A stretch of DNA of 40,620 bases. Origin: Bacillus sp. SD088 (GTDB lineage: Bacteria; Bacillota; Bacilli; Bacillales; Bacillaceae_C). Below, piece by piece: positions 15,853-24,529 of the stretch. Location: assembly GCF_017355205.1 (NCBI RefSeq), contig NZ_JADIJK010000035.1, positions 1-40,620 of the forward strand. The letters are read 5' to 3'. The position numbers and the translations under genes were made by a program. The notes below the pieces were generated by a model. That model worked only from the letters and a program-made list of their open reading frames with translations. It ran no database searches and was not told the origin of the DNA. Within the stretch, counting starts at the first letter, position 1, and each line of letters begins with the position of its first letter.

Positions 15853-17787
15853 ATGATGATGTTATTGCAATTACAACAAATTACAAAGTATTTCGGTGCG
15901 GAATGCATATTATCGAATATAAAATTAGAAGTGAAATCACGTGATCGAGTTGCGCTTGTAGGGCGTAATGGTGCAGGAAAATCAACTCTTTTAAAAATTA
16001 TTGCCGGTCAACTTTCTTATGATTCCGGACAAATTGTTCGTCCAAAAGGTGTTACAATCGGCTATTTAGCGCAAAACACAGGACTAGAATCCAATCAGGT
16101 CATTTGGGATGAAATGCTAACGGTGTTTGCTGAAGTTCGTAAAATGGAAAAGGAAATCCGCCAATTAGAATTAAAGATGGCAGATCCTGCCCATTACGAA
16201 AACCCACAGCTCGCTGATTCGCTTTTCCAAGAATATGACCGTTTGCAGGAAAAATTTAAAACAGCTGGCGGCTATCAATATGAAGCAGATATTCGCTCTG
16301 TTTTACATGGCATGCGCTATTATGAAGAGGATTATCAAACAAAGATCTCTACATTAAGTGGCGGACAAAAAACAAGATTAGCTTTAGCAAAGCTTTTGCT
16401 AATGAAACCAGATATTTTAATTTTGGACGAACCAACCAACCATTTGGATATCGAGACTTTATCTTGGCTCGAACAATATTTGCAAGGCTATGAAGGGGCG
16501 ATATTAATTGTTTCTCATGACCGTTATTTTCTTGATAAAGTCGTTGACCAAGTGTATGAGTTATCCAGACATGAAATGATCAAATACCATGGGAATTATA
16601 GTCAATATCTAACAAAAAAAGCAGAAATCTATGAACGTGATTTGAAACATTTTGAAAAACAGCAAGACGAGATTGCTAAAATGCAGGATTTTATCCAACG
16701 AAATTTAGCAAGAGCCTCGACAACGAAAAGGGCGCAAAGCCGGCGTAAGCAATTAGAAAAAATGCAGGTCCTCGATCGTCCTAGTGGTGGGGAACAATCC
16801 GCTACTTTCCATTTTGATATTGAGCGACCAAGTGGCAATGATGTGATAAAAATAAATGAAGCGACGATTGGCTATAATGGACAGCCTTTAGCGAAAAACA
16901 TTCATTTTCATATGGATCGGCAAGATAGTATTGCGTTAGTTGGACCAAATGGCGTCGGAAAATCGACCTTGCTAAAAACACTTATTCGAAAACTTCCGCT
17001 TCTTTCAGGTCAAATTGATTATGGCACCAATGTGCTCATTGGTTATTATGATCAGGAACAAGCAGAATTATCGTCCAATAAGACGGTTTTACAAGAATTA
17101 TGGGATCATTATCCGTTAAAAGAAGAAAAAGAACTTCGCACAGTGCTCGGAAATTTCCTGTTCAGTGGGGATGATGTGCAAAAGATTGTTTCTACTTTAA
17201 GCGGAGGAGAAAAAGCTCGCCTTGCCCTTGCCATTCTTATGTTAGAAAAGGCAAATGTGCTGATATTAGACGAGCCAACCAATCATTTGGATTTAGATAG
17301 CAAAGAAGTATTGGAAAATGCGCTTGTGGATTACCCAGGTACTTTGCTGTTTGTCTCCCATGACCGTTATTTTATCAACCGAATTGCAACAAAAGTGATT
17401 GAGTTATCCACAGAGCAGACAACTGAGTATTTAGGTGACTATGATTATTATGTGGATAAAAAACAAGAAATGAAAGAATTAGCGGAATTAGCAGAAAAAC
17501 AACAACAAAAAGCCGAGCCAAAGGTTCAATCAAACAAACGCTCTTTTCAAGAAGAAAAGGAATTGAAAAAGCTCGAAAGACAAAGAAAACGCAGACTCGA
17601 GGAATTGGAACAGCAATTGCATGATAAAGAAGAAAAAGTGTCTGAGCTGGAAGAACAATTATGCCTGCCGGATGTATTCGAAGATCATGAGCAAGTCCTA
17701 TCTATTAATACTGAAAGTGAAAAATTAAAACAAGAGATTGAACAACTATTAGAAGAGTGGACAGAACTTGCGGAACAATTGGAATAG
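15853..17787 (+). CDS. ydiF: ABC-F family ATPase YdiF
   Basis: 644 aa with two ABC domains and no membrane segments. Walker A is GRNGAGKST and then GPNGVGKST; signatures are LSGGQKTRLAL and LSGGEKARLAL; Walker B ILDEPTNHLD appears twice. An ABC-F linker rich in basic residues (FIQRNLARASTTKRAQSRRK) separates them and a C-terminal coiled coil is at about 540-640. ABC-F proteins act on the ribosome E site. Gene position beside rex/tat matches B. subtilis ydiF. The first ATG of three has GGAG 6 bases upstream. The gene ends exactly at the stem of the structured repeat terminator. Confidence 0.93.
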   Translation: MMMLLQLQQITKYFGAECILSNIKLEVKSRDRVALVGRNGAGKSTLLKIIAGQLSYDSGQIVRPKGVTIGYLAQNTGLESNQVIWDEMLTVFAEVRKMEKEIRQLELKMADPAHYENPQLADSLFQEYDRLQEKFKTAGGYQYEADIRSVLHGMRYYEEDYQTKISTLSGGQKTRLALAKLLLMKPDILILDEPTNHLDIETLSWLEQYLQGYEGAILIVSHDRYFLDKVVDQVYELSRHEMIKYHGNYSQYLTKKAEIYERDLKHFEKQQDEIAKMQDFIQRNLARASTTKRAQSRRKQLEKMQVLDRPSGGEQSATFHFDIERPSGNDVIKINEATIGYNGQPLAKNIHFHMDRQDSIALVGPNGVGKSTLLKTLIRKLPLLSGQIDYGTNVLIGYYDQEQAELSSNKTVLQELWDHYPLKEEKELRTVLGNFLFSGDDVQKIVSTLSGGEKARLALAILMLEKANVLILDEPTNHLDLDSKEVLENALVDYPGTLLFVSHDRYFINRIATKVIELSTEQTTEYLGDYDYYVDKKQEMKELAELAEKQQQKAEPKVQSNKRSFQEEKELKKLERQRKRRLEELEQQLHDKEEKVSELEEQLCLPDVFEDHEQVLSINTESEKLKQEIEQLLEEWTELAEQLE

Positions 17788-18015
17788 AGGCTGGGAATAA
17801 CTAAAATGTTAAACTCCAAAGAAGAACAATGTATTACCTTAGCGAAGGAAATATACGTAGACTTCTGCGGGAAGTGAGAGTTAGGCAAGACCCCGGAGGG
17901 CGAAAGCCTGGGGAGGCTTGCCACTCGCCCGCGGAAAGCGAAATATATTTCCGGAGCGAGTATATTCAGTTCGTTTTTTTCTTTGGTGAAAATACTTTTA
18001 TCTCAGCCTCTTTTT
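17787..18015 (+). repeat. Structured intergenic repeat closed by a terminator stem
   Basis: GAGGCTGGGA (17787-17796) pairs with TCTCAGCCTC (18001-18010), which is followed by T5. The enclosed 200 bases fold further: TGCGGGAAGTGAGAG pairs with CACTCGCCCGC, GGCAAG with CTTGCC, CCCC with GGGG, and the tip GGCGAAAGCC is a GNRA-type hairpin. GCGGAAAGCGAAATATATTTC and flanking sequence look like a repeat I recognise as dispersed in many Bacillaceae genomes, though I cannot name it. It directly follows ydiF, so it serves at least as its terminator. Confidence 0.7.
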
Positions 18016-18040
18016 GTTGTTGATTTTAGCAGTATAATAA

Positions 18041-18206
18041 TTATCCACAAACTTATACACATTATCAACAAGATCATAAAAGGATTCTTTAAACTTTTCC
18101 ACATTATACACATCCATTGATATAGTTATCCACAAAATTAATATATTCCTAGTGTTATAGGCTTTTATTTAAAGGAAGGGTTAGTTATCCACATTTTTCA
18201 TCCACA
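18041..18206. other. DnaA-box cluster (putative DnaA titration site)
   Basis: Three perfect TTATCCACA boxes (18041-18049, 18126-18134, 18185-18193) lie with near matches TTATACACA (18053-18061, 18104-18112), TTATCAACA (18062-18070), TTTTCCACA (18095-18103) and TCATCCACA (18198-18206), all on the plus strand. B. subtilis has DnaA-box clusters outside oriC, one of them at gcp (tsaD) next to ydiF. This cluster sits at the ydiF side of the same junction. Confidence 0.8.
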
Positions 18207-18251
18207 ATTTCCCGTGAATTTATGATTATAAGTGAATATCGCAATAGTTAC

Positions 18252-19517
18252 TCACAGATATCCACTTACAATAGGTGGACCGATTTTCCATTTCTTTATT
18301 TTATTACTTGGAATCGCGATTGGGTCATGATCAAGCTTCAATCTTTGTAGTACTTTTTTATCAATCGGCAAGAGAGAGCAATCACTCATTAACCAATACT
18401 GTATGTGATTTTTATATACTTTGTTTTCTAATAATGGCTCTGAAAAATGACTGTCCACATTAGGACCAACTGGAATTTTTCTTAACCTCTCTTCCTCTGC
18501 TTGAATGATTTCTTGACGATTAAAACGGTTTTTCATTAAAAGCAGTGGATTGGTAATTCTTCTCCTTTGCTTCTGTTCCAAATAAAAAACGTCTCCATCT
18601 TTATCTTGAAAGAGGCGAAATGGAGGAAGTGAAGAGGCCTTATCAAACGGGATTCCTTCTTCATATCGATAAAGCAATGGATCCGGAATATTGACAATTT
18701 TTTTCGGATCATATTTATAAAAGGAAAACATCGCTGGGTTAATCAATCTTCTTTGTCCATTATTTAGTAAATAGATTTTCTCGCTCGTTCCCTTCACTAA
18801 AATTCCGTTAGGAAGTGAAGCCGGAAGATGCTGAAACAAGGATTGGACTGATTGGGATGTTTTATAGGTGATATCTAATACTTTAGAGAGGGGATGAAAC
18901 GATTGGAAGGTATTCAATCGTTTCCAGAATACAGCATCTCCCCTGCACCAATGTTGAGGATCATCATCCCAATAACTGCCAAATCGATCCCTTACTTGCT
19001 GAAGGATTTCTCTCGTATGCATGACCGAGCAATGATCAACTTTATCAGCCGCCTGAACAAGGATCACATTGGCTTCCCGTGTATATTCCTTCAGACAAAC
19101 CATCTGTTCATTCACGACTTTTACTTGTTGAGCTGAATATACAATATCGATGCCAGCATTTTTTTCTAAATAGGCCACCATTTCTTCAAGACGATCTGGT
19201 GCGTAAATCGTATCATCTGTTAGGTATGTGAGATACCTTCCTTTTGAGAGGGGAATCGCCTCGTTAATCATCGTCGCATACCTTGTCGACTGATGCCGCT
19301 CCTTATCCTCAATCTCACTATTTCGATATCGGATCCGAGGATCTTCTAGATGGCGCTCGATCGTTTGAACCGTTTCAGCATTCGAATGATCGTCCATAAT
19401 CCATAATTCCCAATTTGGCATGGTTTGCTTTAGCACACTCTCAATCGCCTTTTCAAGCAATTTTGGCTTATTATAGCTTGTTAAAATGACCGATACCTTC
19501 GTTTCTATAGAAGACAC
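18252..19517 (-). CDS. GT2 glycosyltransferase with three C-terminal repeats
   Basis: 421 aa. Residues 6-225 form a GT-A fold SpsA-like domain (VSVILTSYNKP, MDDHSN, TDDT at 100-103, and FGSYWDDDPQHW). Residues 238-290, 303-352 and 366-415 are three copies of an about 50-residue repeat with the pattern hyYLxxxxxRRxIxxP...P....ip.GP; the first reads ILVKGTSEKIYLLNNGQRRL. Similar units elsewhere occur in cell-surface proteins; here they may bind glycan or anchor the enzyme. The start is uncertain: a GTG at 19517 touches GGGGG, while an ATA lies 8 bases past it. It follows spsL and probably belongs to the rhamnose operon. Confidence 0.8.
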   Translation of the reverse strand: MSSIETKVSVILTSYNKPKLLEKAIESVLKQTMPNWELWIMDDHSNAETVQTIERHLEDPRIRYRNSEIEDKERHQSTRYATMINEAIPLSKGRYLTYLTDDTIYAPDRLEEMVAYLEKNAGIDIVYSAQQVKVVNEQMVCLKEYTREANVILVQAADKVDHCSVMHTREILQQVRDRFGSYWDDDPQHWCRGDAVFWKRLNTFQSFHPLSKVLDITYKTSQSVQSLFQHLPASLPNGILVKGTSEKIYLLNNGQRRLINPAMFSFYKYDPKKIVNIPDPLLYRYEEGIPFDKASSLPPFRLFQDKDGDVFYLEQKQRRRITNPLLLMKNRFNRQEIIQAEEERLRKIPVGPNVDSHFSEPLLENKVYKNHIQYWLMSDCSLLPIDKKVLQRLKLDHDPIAIPSNKIKKWKIGPPIVSGYL

Positions 19518-19549
19518 CCCCTTTTAGATAAACAGCAGAAAAGTTCGGA

Positions 19550-20005
19550 TTAACGATTTTCGGTTTCCCACTGGAAACCAATCTTCGGATCATCCCAGGA
19601 GATTCTTTTTTCATCTGGGTTGTGGCGATTATAAGATTCAGTTGTAAAATAAATGATGGTCGCAGGTTTTTGCCCAAGAACTCGATATCCATGTGCAACG
19701 CCCTTCGGAATAAGAAGCAGAATCGGATTATCCTCCCCCATGTAAAATACATTGGTTTCCCCCATTGTACTCGAATCTTTACGCAAATCATAAAGTACGA
19801 CTTGTGCATGACCGGCTGGGAAAAACCAAAGATCATCTTGCTTTTCATGGTAATGAAAGGCCTTGATTACACCTGGATAACTCATCGACCAAGACGCTTG
19901 ACCAAACCGTTCTAAAATATACTCATCATCACGCACTAATTCAGCAAAAAAGCCACGATCATCATGATGCTTCACAATCCTTTTTATAATCACGTCATCA
20001 ATCAT
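19550..20005 (-). CDS. spsL: dTDP-4-dehydrorhamnose 3,5-epimerase (SpsL-like)
   Basis: 151 aa cupin-fold protein of the RmlC/FdtA type: DRGFFAELVRDDE, AFHYHEKQDDLWFF, GMGHAQVVLYDL-like core and IPKGVAHGYRVLG. It converts dTDP-4-keto-6-deoxyglucose toward dTDP-rhamnose. The start ATG 20005 has AGGAAGG 9 bases upstream and lies 8 bases inside the end of spsK. It is last of the coupled set spsI-J-K-L, which in B. subtilis makes rhamnose for the spore surface. Confidence 0.88.
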   Translation of the reverse strand: MIDDVIIKRIVKHHDDRGFFAELVRDDEYILERFGQASWSMSYPGVIKAFHYHEKQDDLWFFPAGHAQVVLYDLRKDSSTMGETNVFYMGEDNPILLLIPKGVAHGYRVLGQKPATIIYFTTESYNRHNPDEKRISWDDPKIGFQWETENR

Positions 20006-20852
20006 ATTTTCCATCCTTCCTGTCCAGAAATTCTTCAAGCGCGACTTGCCAATGTCTCATGGTGATCCCTTCATTTTCAATTGATTCCTTGCTTAAAACA
20101 GAAAATGCGGGTCTTTGCGCGATAGTGCCATACTCTTCCGTCGAGATTGGTTTTACAAGCCCTTCCTTGTATCCCGCTAGTTTTAAAATCGCTTGAGCAA
20201 ATTCAAACCAGCTACAGACCCCCTGATTCGAGATATGATAGATGCCATAGGGCTTGCCGATCAGTTGTTGAATGGCAGCAGCCAAATCCTTCGTATAGGT
20301 AGGAGACCCTATTTGGTCCTCAACTACGTAAAATGTCTGTTCATTTTCCGCTAAACGAAGCATTGCTTTGACGAAGTTTTTTCCGTTTTCTCCATATACC
20401 CATGAAGTGCGGACAATATAAAATTCTTTTACAAGCTGTTGTACAAAACGTTCCCCAAGTAATTTACTCGCCCCATAGATCGATAAAGGATCGGGTGCAT
20501 CAGCGCTGGTATAGGGTTGCCGCTTCTCCCCACTAAAAATAAAGTCTGTGCTAATATACATCATGGCTGCGCCCACTTTTTTGGCTGCTTTAGCCATGTA
20601 GTACGTTCCAAAGCTGTTGACGTTAAAAGCTGTTTTCCAATTCGTTTCACACTCATCTACTGCTGTATATGCGGCTGTATGGATGATCAAATCAGGCTCT
20701 ATTCTCTTTATCACTTCATTGACTTTTGCTTCATCCGTGATATCTAGTTCCGCTTTATTATATGGAAATAGTTCAACATATGGATCGGCAGAAAATATCT
20801 CAACGAGATCTGTCCCTAATTGTCCTTTCGCTCCTGTGATTAATATTTTCAT
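19998..20852 (-). CDS. spsK: dTDP-4-dehydrorhamnose reductase (SpsK/RfbD)
   Basis: 284-aa short-chain dehydrogenase with TGAKGQLGTDL (Rossmann GxxGxxG), HTAAYTAVDECE and YGASKLLGE (YxxxK catalytic pair), typical of RmlD. It performs the NADPH-dependent last step of dTDP-L-rhamnose synthesis. ATGA overlap with spsJ and an overlap with spsL show tight coupling. Confidence 0.93.
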   Translation of the reverse strand: MKILITGAKGQLGTDLVEIFSADPYVELFPYNKAELDITDEAKVNEVIKRIEPDLIIHTAAYTAVDECETNWKTAFNVNSFGTYYMAKAAKKVGAAMMYISTDFIFSGEKRQPYTSADAPDPLSIYGASKLLGERFVQQLVKEFYIVRTSWVYGENGKNFVKAMLRLAENEQTFYVVEDQIGSPTYTKDLAAAIQQLIGKPYGIYHISNQGVCSWFEFAQAILKLAGYKEGLVKPISTEEYGTIAQRPAFSVLSKESIENEGITMRHWQVALEEFLDRKDGKYD

Positions 20853-21820
20853 TGAGTATCACGCTTGTTTTTCTGGAGCCTTTCCATATACCATTGGACA
20901 GTACGTTTCAATCCCTCTGTAAAATCCACTTGTGGCCGCCAATCCAATTCTTTTTTAATTTTTCCATAATTGATAGAATAACGACGATCATGACCTAAGC
21001 GATCTTCGACAAAGGTAATTAAATTTTGATCTGCACCAAGATAGTCGATAATCTGTTCAACAACAGCTAGATTGGTCTGCTCTTCATCTCCGCCAATATT
21101 ATAGACAGAGCCTATTTTTCCCTTTTCAAGAACCGCATGGATCGCTCGACAATGGTCTTCCACAAATAACCAGTCACGAATTTGTCCTCCATCACCATAG
21201 ATCGGAATTTTATCACCTGCTAAAGCAGATGTGATCACTTTTGGGATAAATTTTTCTATATGCTGAAAAGGCCCATAATTATTGCTACAGCGTGTGATCA
21301 TCACAGGGATATTGAAGGTATGGTAATAGGAGCGAACAAGGAGATCTGCTGCTGCCTTACTTACAGAGTATGGATTATTCGGTGAAAGTGGGGTTGTTTC
21401 GGTAAAAGCAGGCTCCGTTTCCTGCAGACTTCCGTATACCTCATCTGTGGAAATTTGAATCATCTTTTTAGCTTTTCCCTCTCGTACAGCTTCCAATAGA
21501 TGGAGCGTCCCTTTTATATTCGTATCAATAAACGGGACTGCTGACTGAATGCTGCGATCCACATGAGATTCAGCCGCAAAATGGATAATCGCCTCATAGG
21601 TTTGATCAAAGACTTTTTCAACCTGCTTTGGATTCGTCAAATCACATTGAATGAAGCGATATTGTGGATGATCAGGGAAGGAGTATTGCATAAATGGATG
21701 GCTGGCATAGGTAAGTGCATCGACATTGGTGACGGTGTAATCCGTTTGCTCCATTAAATAATGGATAAAATTTGCGCCAATAAATCCCGCTCCCCCTGTA
21801 ACAAGTAACGCTTTTTTCAT
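20849..21820 (-). CDS. spsJ: dTDP-glucose 4,6-dehydratase (SpsJ/RfbB)
   Basis: 323-aa extended [14 protein letters not shown] at the N-terminus, [32 protein letters not shown] (YxxxK) and TRCSNNYGP. It is the second step of rhamnose synthesis, dTDP-glucose to dTDP-4-keto-6-deoxyglucose. ATGA overlap with spsI upstream and with spsK downstream. Confidence 0.95.
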   Translation of the reverse strand: MKKALLVTGGAGFIGANFIHYLMEQTDYTVTNVDALTYASHPFMQYSFPDHPQYRFIQCDLTNPKQVEKVFDQTYEAIIHFAAESHVDRSIQSAVPFIDTNIKGTLHLLEAVREGKAKKMIQISTDEVYGSLQETEPAFTETTPLSPNNPYSVSKAAADLLVRSYYHTFNIPVMITRCSNNYGPFQHIEKFIPKVITSALAGDKIPIYGDGGQIRDWLFVEDHCRAIHAVLEKGKIGSVYNIGGDEEQTNLAVVEQIIDYLGADQNLITFVEDRLGHDRRYSINYGKIKKELDWRPQVDFTEGLKRTVQWYMERLQKNKRDTQ

Positions 21821-22554
21821 GGACCTTCCCTTCTCTCTATTTGCTCATAGATCAGTTGATTAGCAAGAAAGAGAGAGTCATGAGTCCCTGCATCTACCCA
21901 CCAACCTGACAAACGATCATACTGTAAAACGGATTCTTGGATATAGACATTGTTTACGTCAGTAATCTCTAACTCTCCCCGATCTGATGGGGATAGTGCT
22001 TGGATATACTCGAAGACTTTTGGATCATACATATAAATGCCAGTGACGATATCGTTGGAGATAAGGGTCTTCGGTTTTTCAATAATGGACGTAATACATC
22101 GGTCCTCCTCATTCAACTTGGCAACGCCGAATCTCTGGGGATCTTCTACCTCTTTAATTAAGACTCTTGCGCCACTCTTCTGTTTTTGAAAAGCCTGAAT
22201 GAACGGAACCAATGAATCTTCGAAAATATTATCTCCTAAAAGTAAAATAAATTTATCCCCGTCCGCAAAATCCTCAGCATGCGCAAGGCCAGCAGAAATA
22301 CCTGATGCTGTAGGTTGAATTGCATAATGAAGGGAAACACCTAATTCGCTCCCATCCGCTAATAGCTTTTGAAATGAATCCATATACTCTTCATGAGTGA
22401 TCAGGAGAATCTCGTCTATGCCTGCTTCTTTTAATTTCATGATGGACCAGTAAATCATAGGATAGGGACCAACAGGTAAAAGATGCTTATTGGTTATCTT
22501 TGTCATCGGCTGCAACCGCGAACCTGTTCCACCAGCTAATATAACTCCTTTCAC
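21817..22554 (-). CDS. spsI: Glucose-1-phosphate thymidylyltransferase (SpsI/RfbA)
   Basis: 245 aa nucleotidyltransferase: [43 protein letters not shown] and EKPKTLISN. It makes dTDP-glucose from glucose-1-phosphate and dTTP, the entry to the rhamnose branch. The start ATG has GGAG upstream. It is first gene of the spsIJKL unit; a strong hairpin lies 55 bases upstream and isolates it from the gene at 22660-22872. Confidence 0.95.
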   Translation of the reverse strand: MKGVILAGGTGSRLQPMTKITNKHLLPVGPYPMIYWSIMKLKEAGIDEILLITHEEYMDSFQKLLADGSELGVSLHYAIQPTASGISAGLAHAEDFADGDKFILLLGDNIFEDSLVPFIQAFQKQKSGARVLIKEVEDPQRFGVAKLNEEDRCITSIIEKPKTLISNDIVTGIYMYDPKVFEYIQALSPSDRGELEITDVNNVYIQESVLQYDRLSGWWVDAGTHDSLFLANQLIYEQIERREGP

Positions 22555-22608
22555 AAAAACACATCCTTTCCTATCATAGAGTGAAACGATCGATTTCCCT
22601 TCCCTCCT

Positions 22609-22648
22609 ATGTTGACAAAGCTCCGGAATCCGGAGCTTTTGTCAACAT
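22609..22648. terminator. Long hairpin between coat gene and spsI
   Basis: ATGTTGACAAAGCTCCGGA and TCCGGAGCTTTTGTCAACAT form a 19-bp stem with a single bulge and a one-base centre. It lies 12 bases after the stop of the small Sm-like gene on the minus strand, so it most likely ends that transcript. U-runs are short, so it might also be a processing or protein-binding site. Confidence 0.65.
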
Positions 22649-22659
22649 ATAACATCCTT

Positions 22660-22872
22660 TTAAAATGTTCCGACGCTTTGTACCTGACTGATGGGTACAT
22701 ACATTGTGCCGTCTGTATTAGGGTCTTCAAATGCAACCATATCTGTTCCCACCTGAGCAATCTGCAAATTTTGTAGTTTTTCGCCTCCAACTAAGCGGAT
22801 AACGGGAATGGGTTGACCAGATTGTGAAATACTAATTAACTGTTGTTGGAACGAGGATCTAAAAACAGCCAT
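22660..22872 (-). CDS. Small Sm-like (DUF2642-type) spore-associated protein
   Basis: 70 aa, MAVFRSSFQQQLISISQSGQ then PIPVIRLVGGEKLQNLQIAQ, VGTDMVAFEDPN and TMYVPISQVQSV. The pattern of beta strands with VGTDxVxxE...YVPISQVxxV matches short Sm-like DUF2642 proteins that are frequent in spore-surface loci. Start ATG 22872 has GGGAGG 7-8 bases upstream. It is a single gene between two structured regions. The function is unknown; by neighbourhood it is a coat or crust component and possibly a glycan acceptor. Confidence 0.7.
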   Translation of the reverse strand: MAVFRSSFQQQLISISQSGQPIPVIRLVGGEKLQNLQIAQVGTDMVAFEDPNTDGTMYVPISQVQSVGTF

Positions 22873-23043
22873 AAAATAGCCTCCCTTCTCTTTCTTTATT
22901 ACGATATTAATAATAATTAAAATAGTGTAGACAACCGTTTACTCTATAAAAAAATGAGAATCTGACTTATTCTTTTTGTCTATGTATATACCAATTTCTA
23001 TAGTAAAAATGTGGATTTTCTTTATTTTTAGGGGGGTGTCTTA

Positions 23044-23070
23044 ACGATTCTCCCTTTTTGTCATAATGTA
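23044..23070 (+). promoter_or_regulatory. SigK-type promoter for the cgeB pair
   Basis: AC (23044-23045), 16 bases, CATAATGTA (23062-23070) matches the mother-cell SigK consensus AC-N16-17-CATANNNTA. It lies about 95 bases upstream of the ORF at 23164, fitting late, mother-cell expression of spore-surface genes. Confidence 0.65.
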
Positions 23071-23087
23071 TCATGAAGCAGTACAAA

Positions 23088-23137
23088 AAGGCTTTGTATA
23101 GTTACCTATCAAAATAGATAGGTGGAAACAAAGCCTT
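23088..23137 (+). promoter_or_regulatory. Nested hairpin in the leader of the cgeB pair
   Basis: AAGGCTTTGT (23088-23097) pairs with ACAAAGCCTT (23128-23137), and inside it ACCTATC (23104-23110) pairs with GATAGGT (23117-23123). No U-run follows, and the Shine-Dalgarno is about 15 bases downstream, so it is a stable 5' leader structure (mRNA stabiliser or control element), not an obvious terminator. Confidence 0.6.
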
Positions 23138-23163
23138 AAATTATATAAATTGAGGTGAAAAAA

Positions 23164-23388
23164 ATGAACTTTGCAGATTATATTTTCAGGCGTTTAATTC
23201 CTGGAACCACGATTACGGTGACAATGGATTCTGGAAATATTATTGGTCCAGCCATTTTCACTGATTATAATCCAGCTACTGGTATTGCAGTATTAGAAGA
23301 AGAAGGGTCAATGTCTCCTCCCACAAATATGATTATTAATATAGGTTCGAGTAAAGTGGAATCTATTATTTATGATGTATCGGAGTAA
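23164..23388 (+). CDS. Small Sm-like spore-surface protein upstream of cgeB
   Basis: 74 aa from ATG 23164 (GAGGTG 6 bases upstream); a GTG at 23155 overlaps that site. MNFADYIFRRLIPGTTITVT, then DSGNIIGPAIFTDYNP and GIAVLEEE, ends SSKVESIIYDVSE. It is predicted to be beta-rich, with a layout reminiscent of the DUF2642/Sm-like proteins. It precedes a CgeB-family gene by 3 bases, the same arrangement as B. subtilis cgeA-cgeB. I therefore propose a CgeA-like role as an outer spore protein modified by CgeB, but sequence similarity to CgeA itself is not evident to me. Confidence 0.6.
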   Translation: MNFADYIFRRLIPGTTITVTMDSGNIIGPAIFTDYNPATGIAVLEEEGSMSPPTNMIINIGSSKVESIIYDVSE

Positions 23389-23391
23389 TCA

Positions 23392-24357
23392 ATGAACGTA
23401 CTATATGTTTCATCTGGATATCCGATGATCTACCAATATTTAGATAGAAATATTGAAAAAACACTTCGTAAGATTTACAATACATGTATTCTCTTTCAAC
23501 CCGGAGAATCTCTTCAGCGTTTGCAGGCGATTTTGCATGATGATGATCGGCCGCATTTGGCCTTGATTCTTCTTGGAGATCATTTCTCGAAGCAAGCGAG
23601 TGACCTGTTGAGGAAATACGGAGTAAAGCAAGCCATTTGGTTAACAGAGGATCCTTATTATATGAATAAAACACTGCAAAATATTCACCTTTATGATTAC
23701 GTCTTCACAATTGATTCAGGTGCGTATAAAGTCTATCTTACCGCTGGTTTCCCATATGTTTATCATCTTCCTCTAGGGACAGATCCTATCATTTTTACAA
23801 GACAGAAGGTAGATTTTTCCTTTCAAAGTGATGTGTTGCTCGTAGGCTATCCCTACCCTTCTCGCGTTCAATTGGTAGAGTTTCTCTTAAAAAATGGGAC
23901 ATTCCCTATTACGGTCATTGGAAAACAGTGGCATAATCAGTTAGCAAAAAAGTTTAGGCGAGATGATCAACTCACTATTTATGATCAATGGATGGAACCC
24001 GAGATGGTAGCGAAATTTTACAATGGGACAAAAATCGTATTAAATCCGCATCGTCAGGCGCATTTTTCCTATAAAAGAGACGTTATAAATGAGACCATTA
24101 ACAATCGGACATTCGATATTGCTGCTTGCGGAGCTTTTCAACTAATAGAAGATTTGCCTGGATTACGATCTTCTTTTTCAGAAGACGAAATAATTGCCTA
24201 TCAAGATCCGTCCGATTGCCTAGCAAAGGTTTACTTTTACTTGGAAAAGGAAGAATTACGTGAAAAAATTGCAAGCCATGCACAAAAAAAGGTATATCTT
24301 GCACATACCTTTGAACATAGAATAGACATGATGAAAGATATTATAGAGCTGCCTTAA
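23392..24357 (+). CDS. CgeB-family spore glycosyltransferase
   Basis: 321 aa, GT-B-like. MNVLYVSSGYPMIYQYLDRN opens it; WLTEDPYYMNKTLQNI and the acceptor LPLGTDPIIF follow, with NPHRQAHFSYKRDVINETIN and TFDIAACGAFQLIEDLPGL near the C-terminus. These are the hallmarks of the CgeB/Glyco_trans_1_2 family, which decorates the outermost spore layer. It is coupled to the small gene upstream, under a SigK-type promoter. It ends in an overlapping terminator. Confidence 0.85.
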   Translation: MNVLYVSSGYPMIYQYLDRNIEKTLRKIYNTCILFQPGESLQRLQAILHDDDRPHLALILLGDHFSKQASDLLRKYGVKQAIWLTEDPYYMNKTLQNIHLYDYVFTIDSGAYKVYLTAGFPYVYHLPLGTDPIIFTRQKVDFSFQSDVLLVGYPYPSRVQLVEFLLKNGTFPITVIGKQWHNQLAKKFRRDDQLTIYDQWMEPEMVAKFYNGTKIVLNPHRQAHFSYKRDVINETINNRTFDIAACGAFQLIEDLPGLRSSFSEDEIIAYQDPSDCLAKVYFYLEKEELREKIASHAQKKVYLAHTFEHRIDMMKDIIELP

Positions 24358-24372
24358 AGGGTGGCTTTTTTC
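24347..24372 (+). terminator. Terminator overlapping the end of the cgeB-like gene
   Basis: AGCTGCC (24347-24353) pairs with GGTGGCT (24360-24366) with two G-U wobbles, followed by T6. The loop includes the TAA stop. Confidence 0.6.
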
Positions 24373-24529
24373 TTTCTTGCTAAGGAACTTTTGACCTTCA
24401 TTGTGAATTGTTGAACGATCGGTGGAGCTTACTGAATAGCGAAGTGCACTTTTACAATGAGCGGCCTACTATTTCATCAATAGTTATGCTAGGATAGTAG
24501 CAATCCAATGGAGGTGTTGCATCATTAAT

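Noticed and set aside
18041-18206. Chromosomal oriC
   Set aside because: No dnaA or dnaN gene and no DnaA-trio/AT-rich unwinding layout; the neighbours match a non-origin locus of B. subtilis, so a titration cluster fits better.
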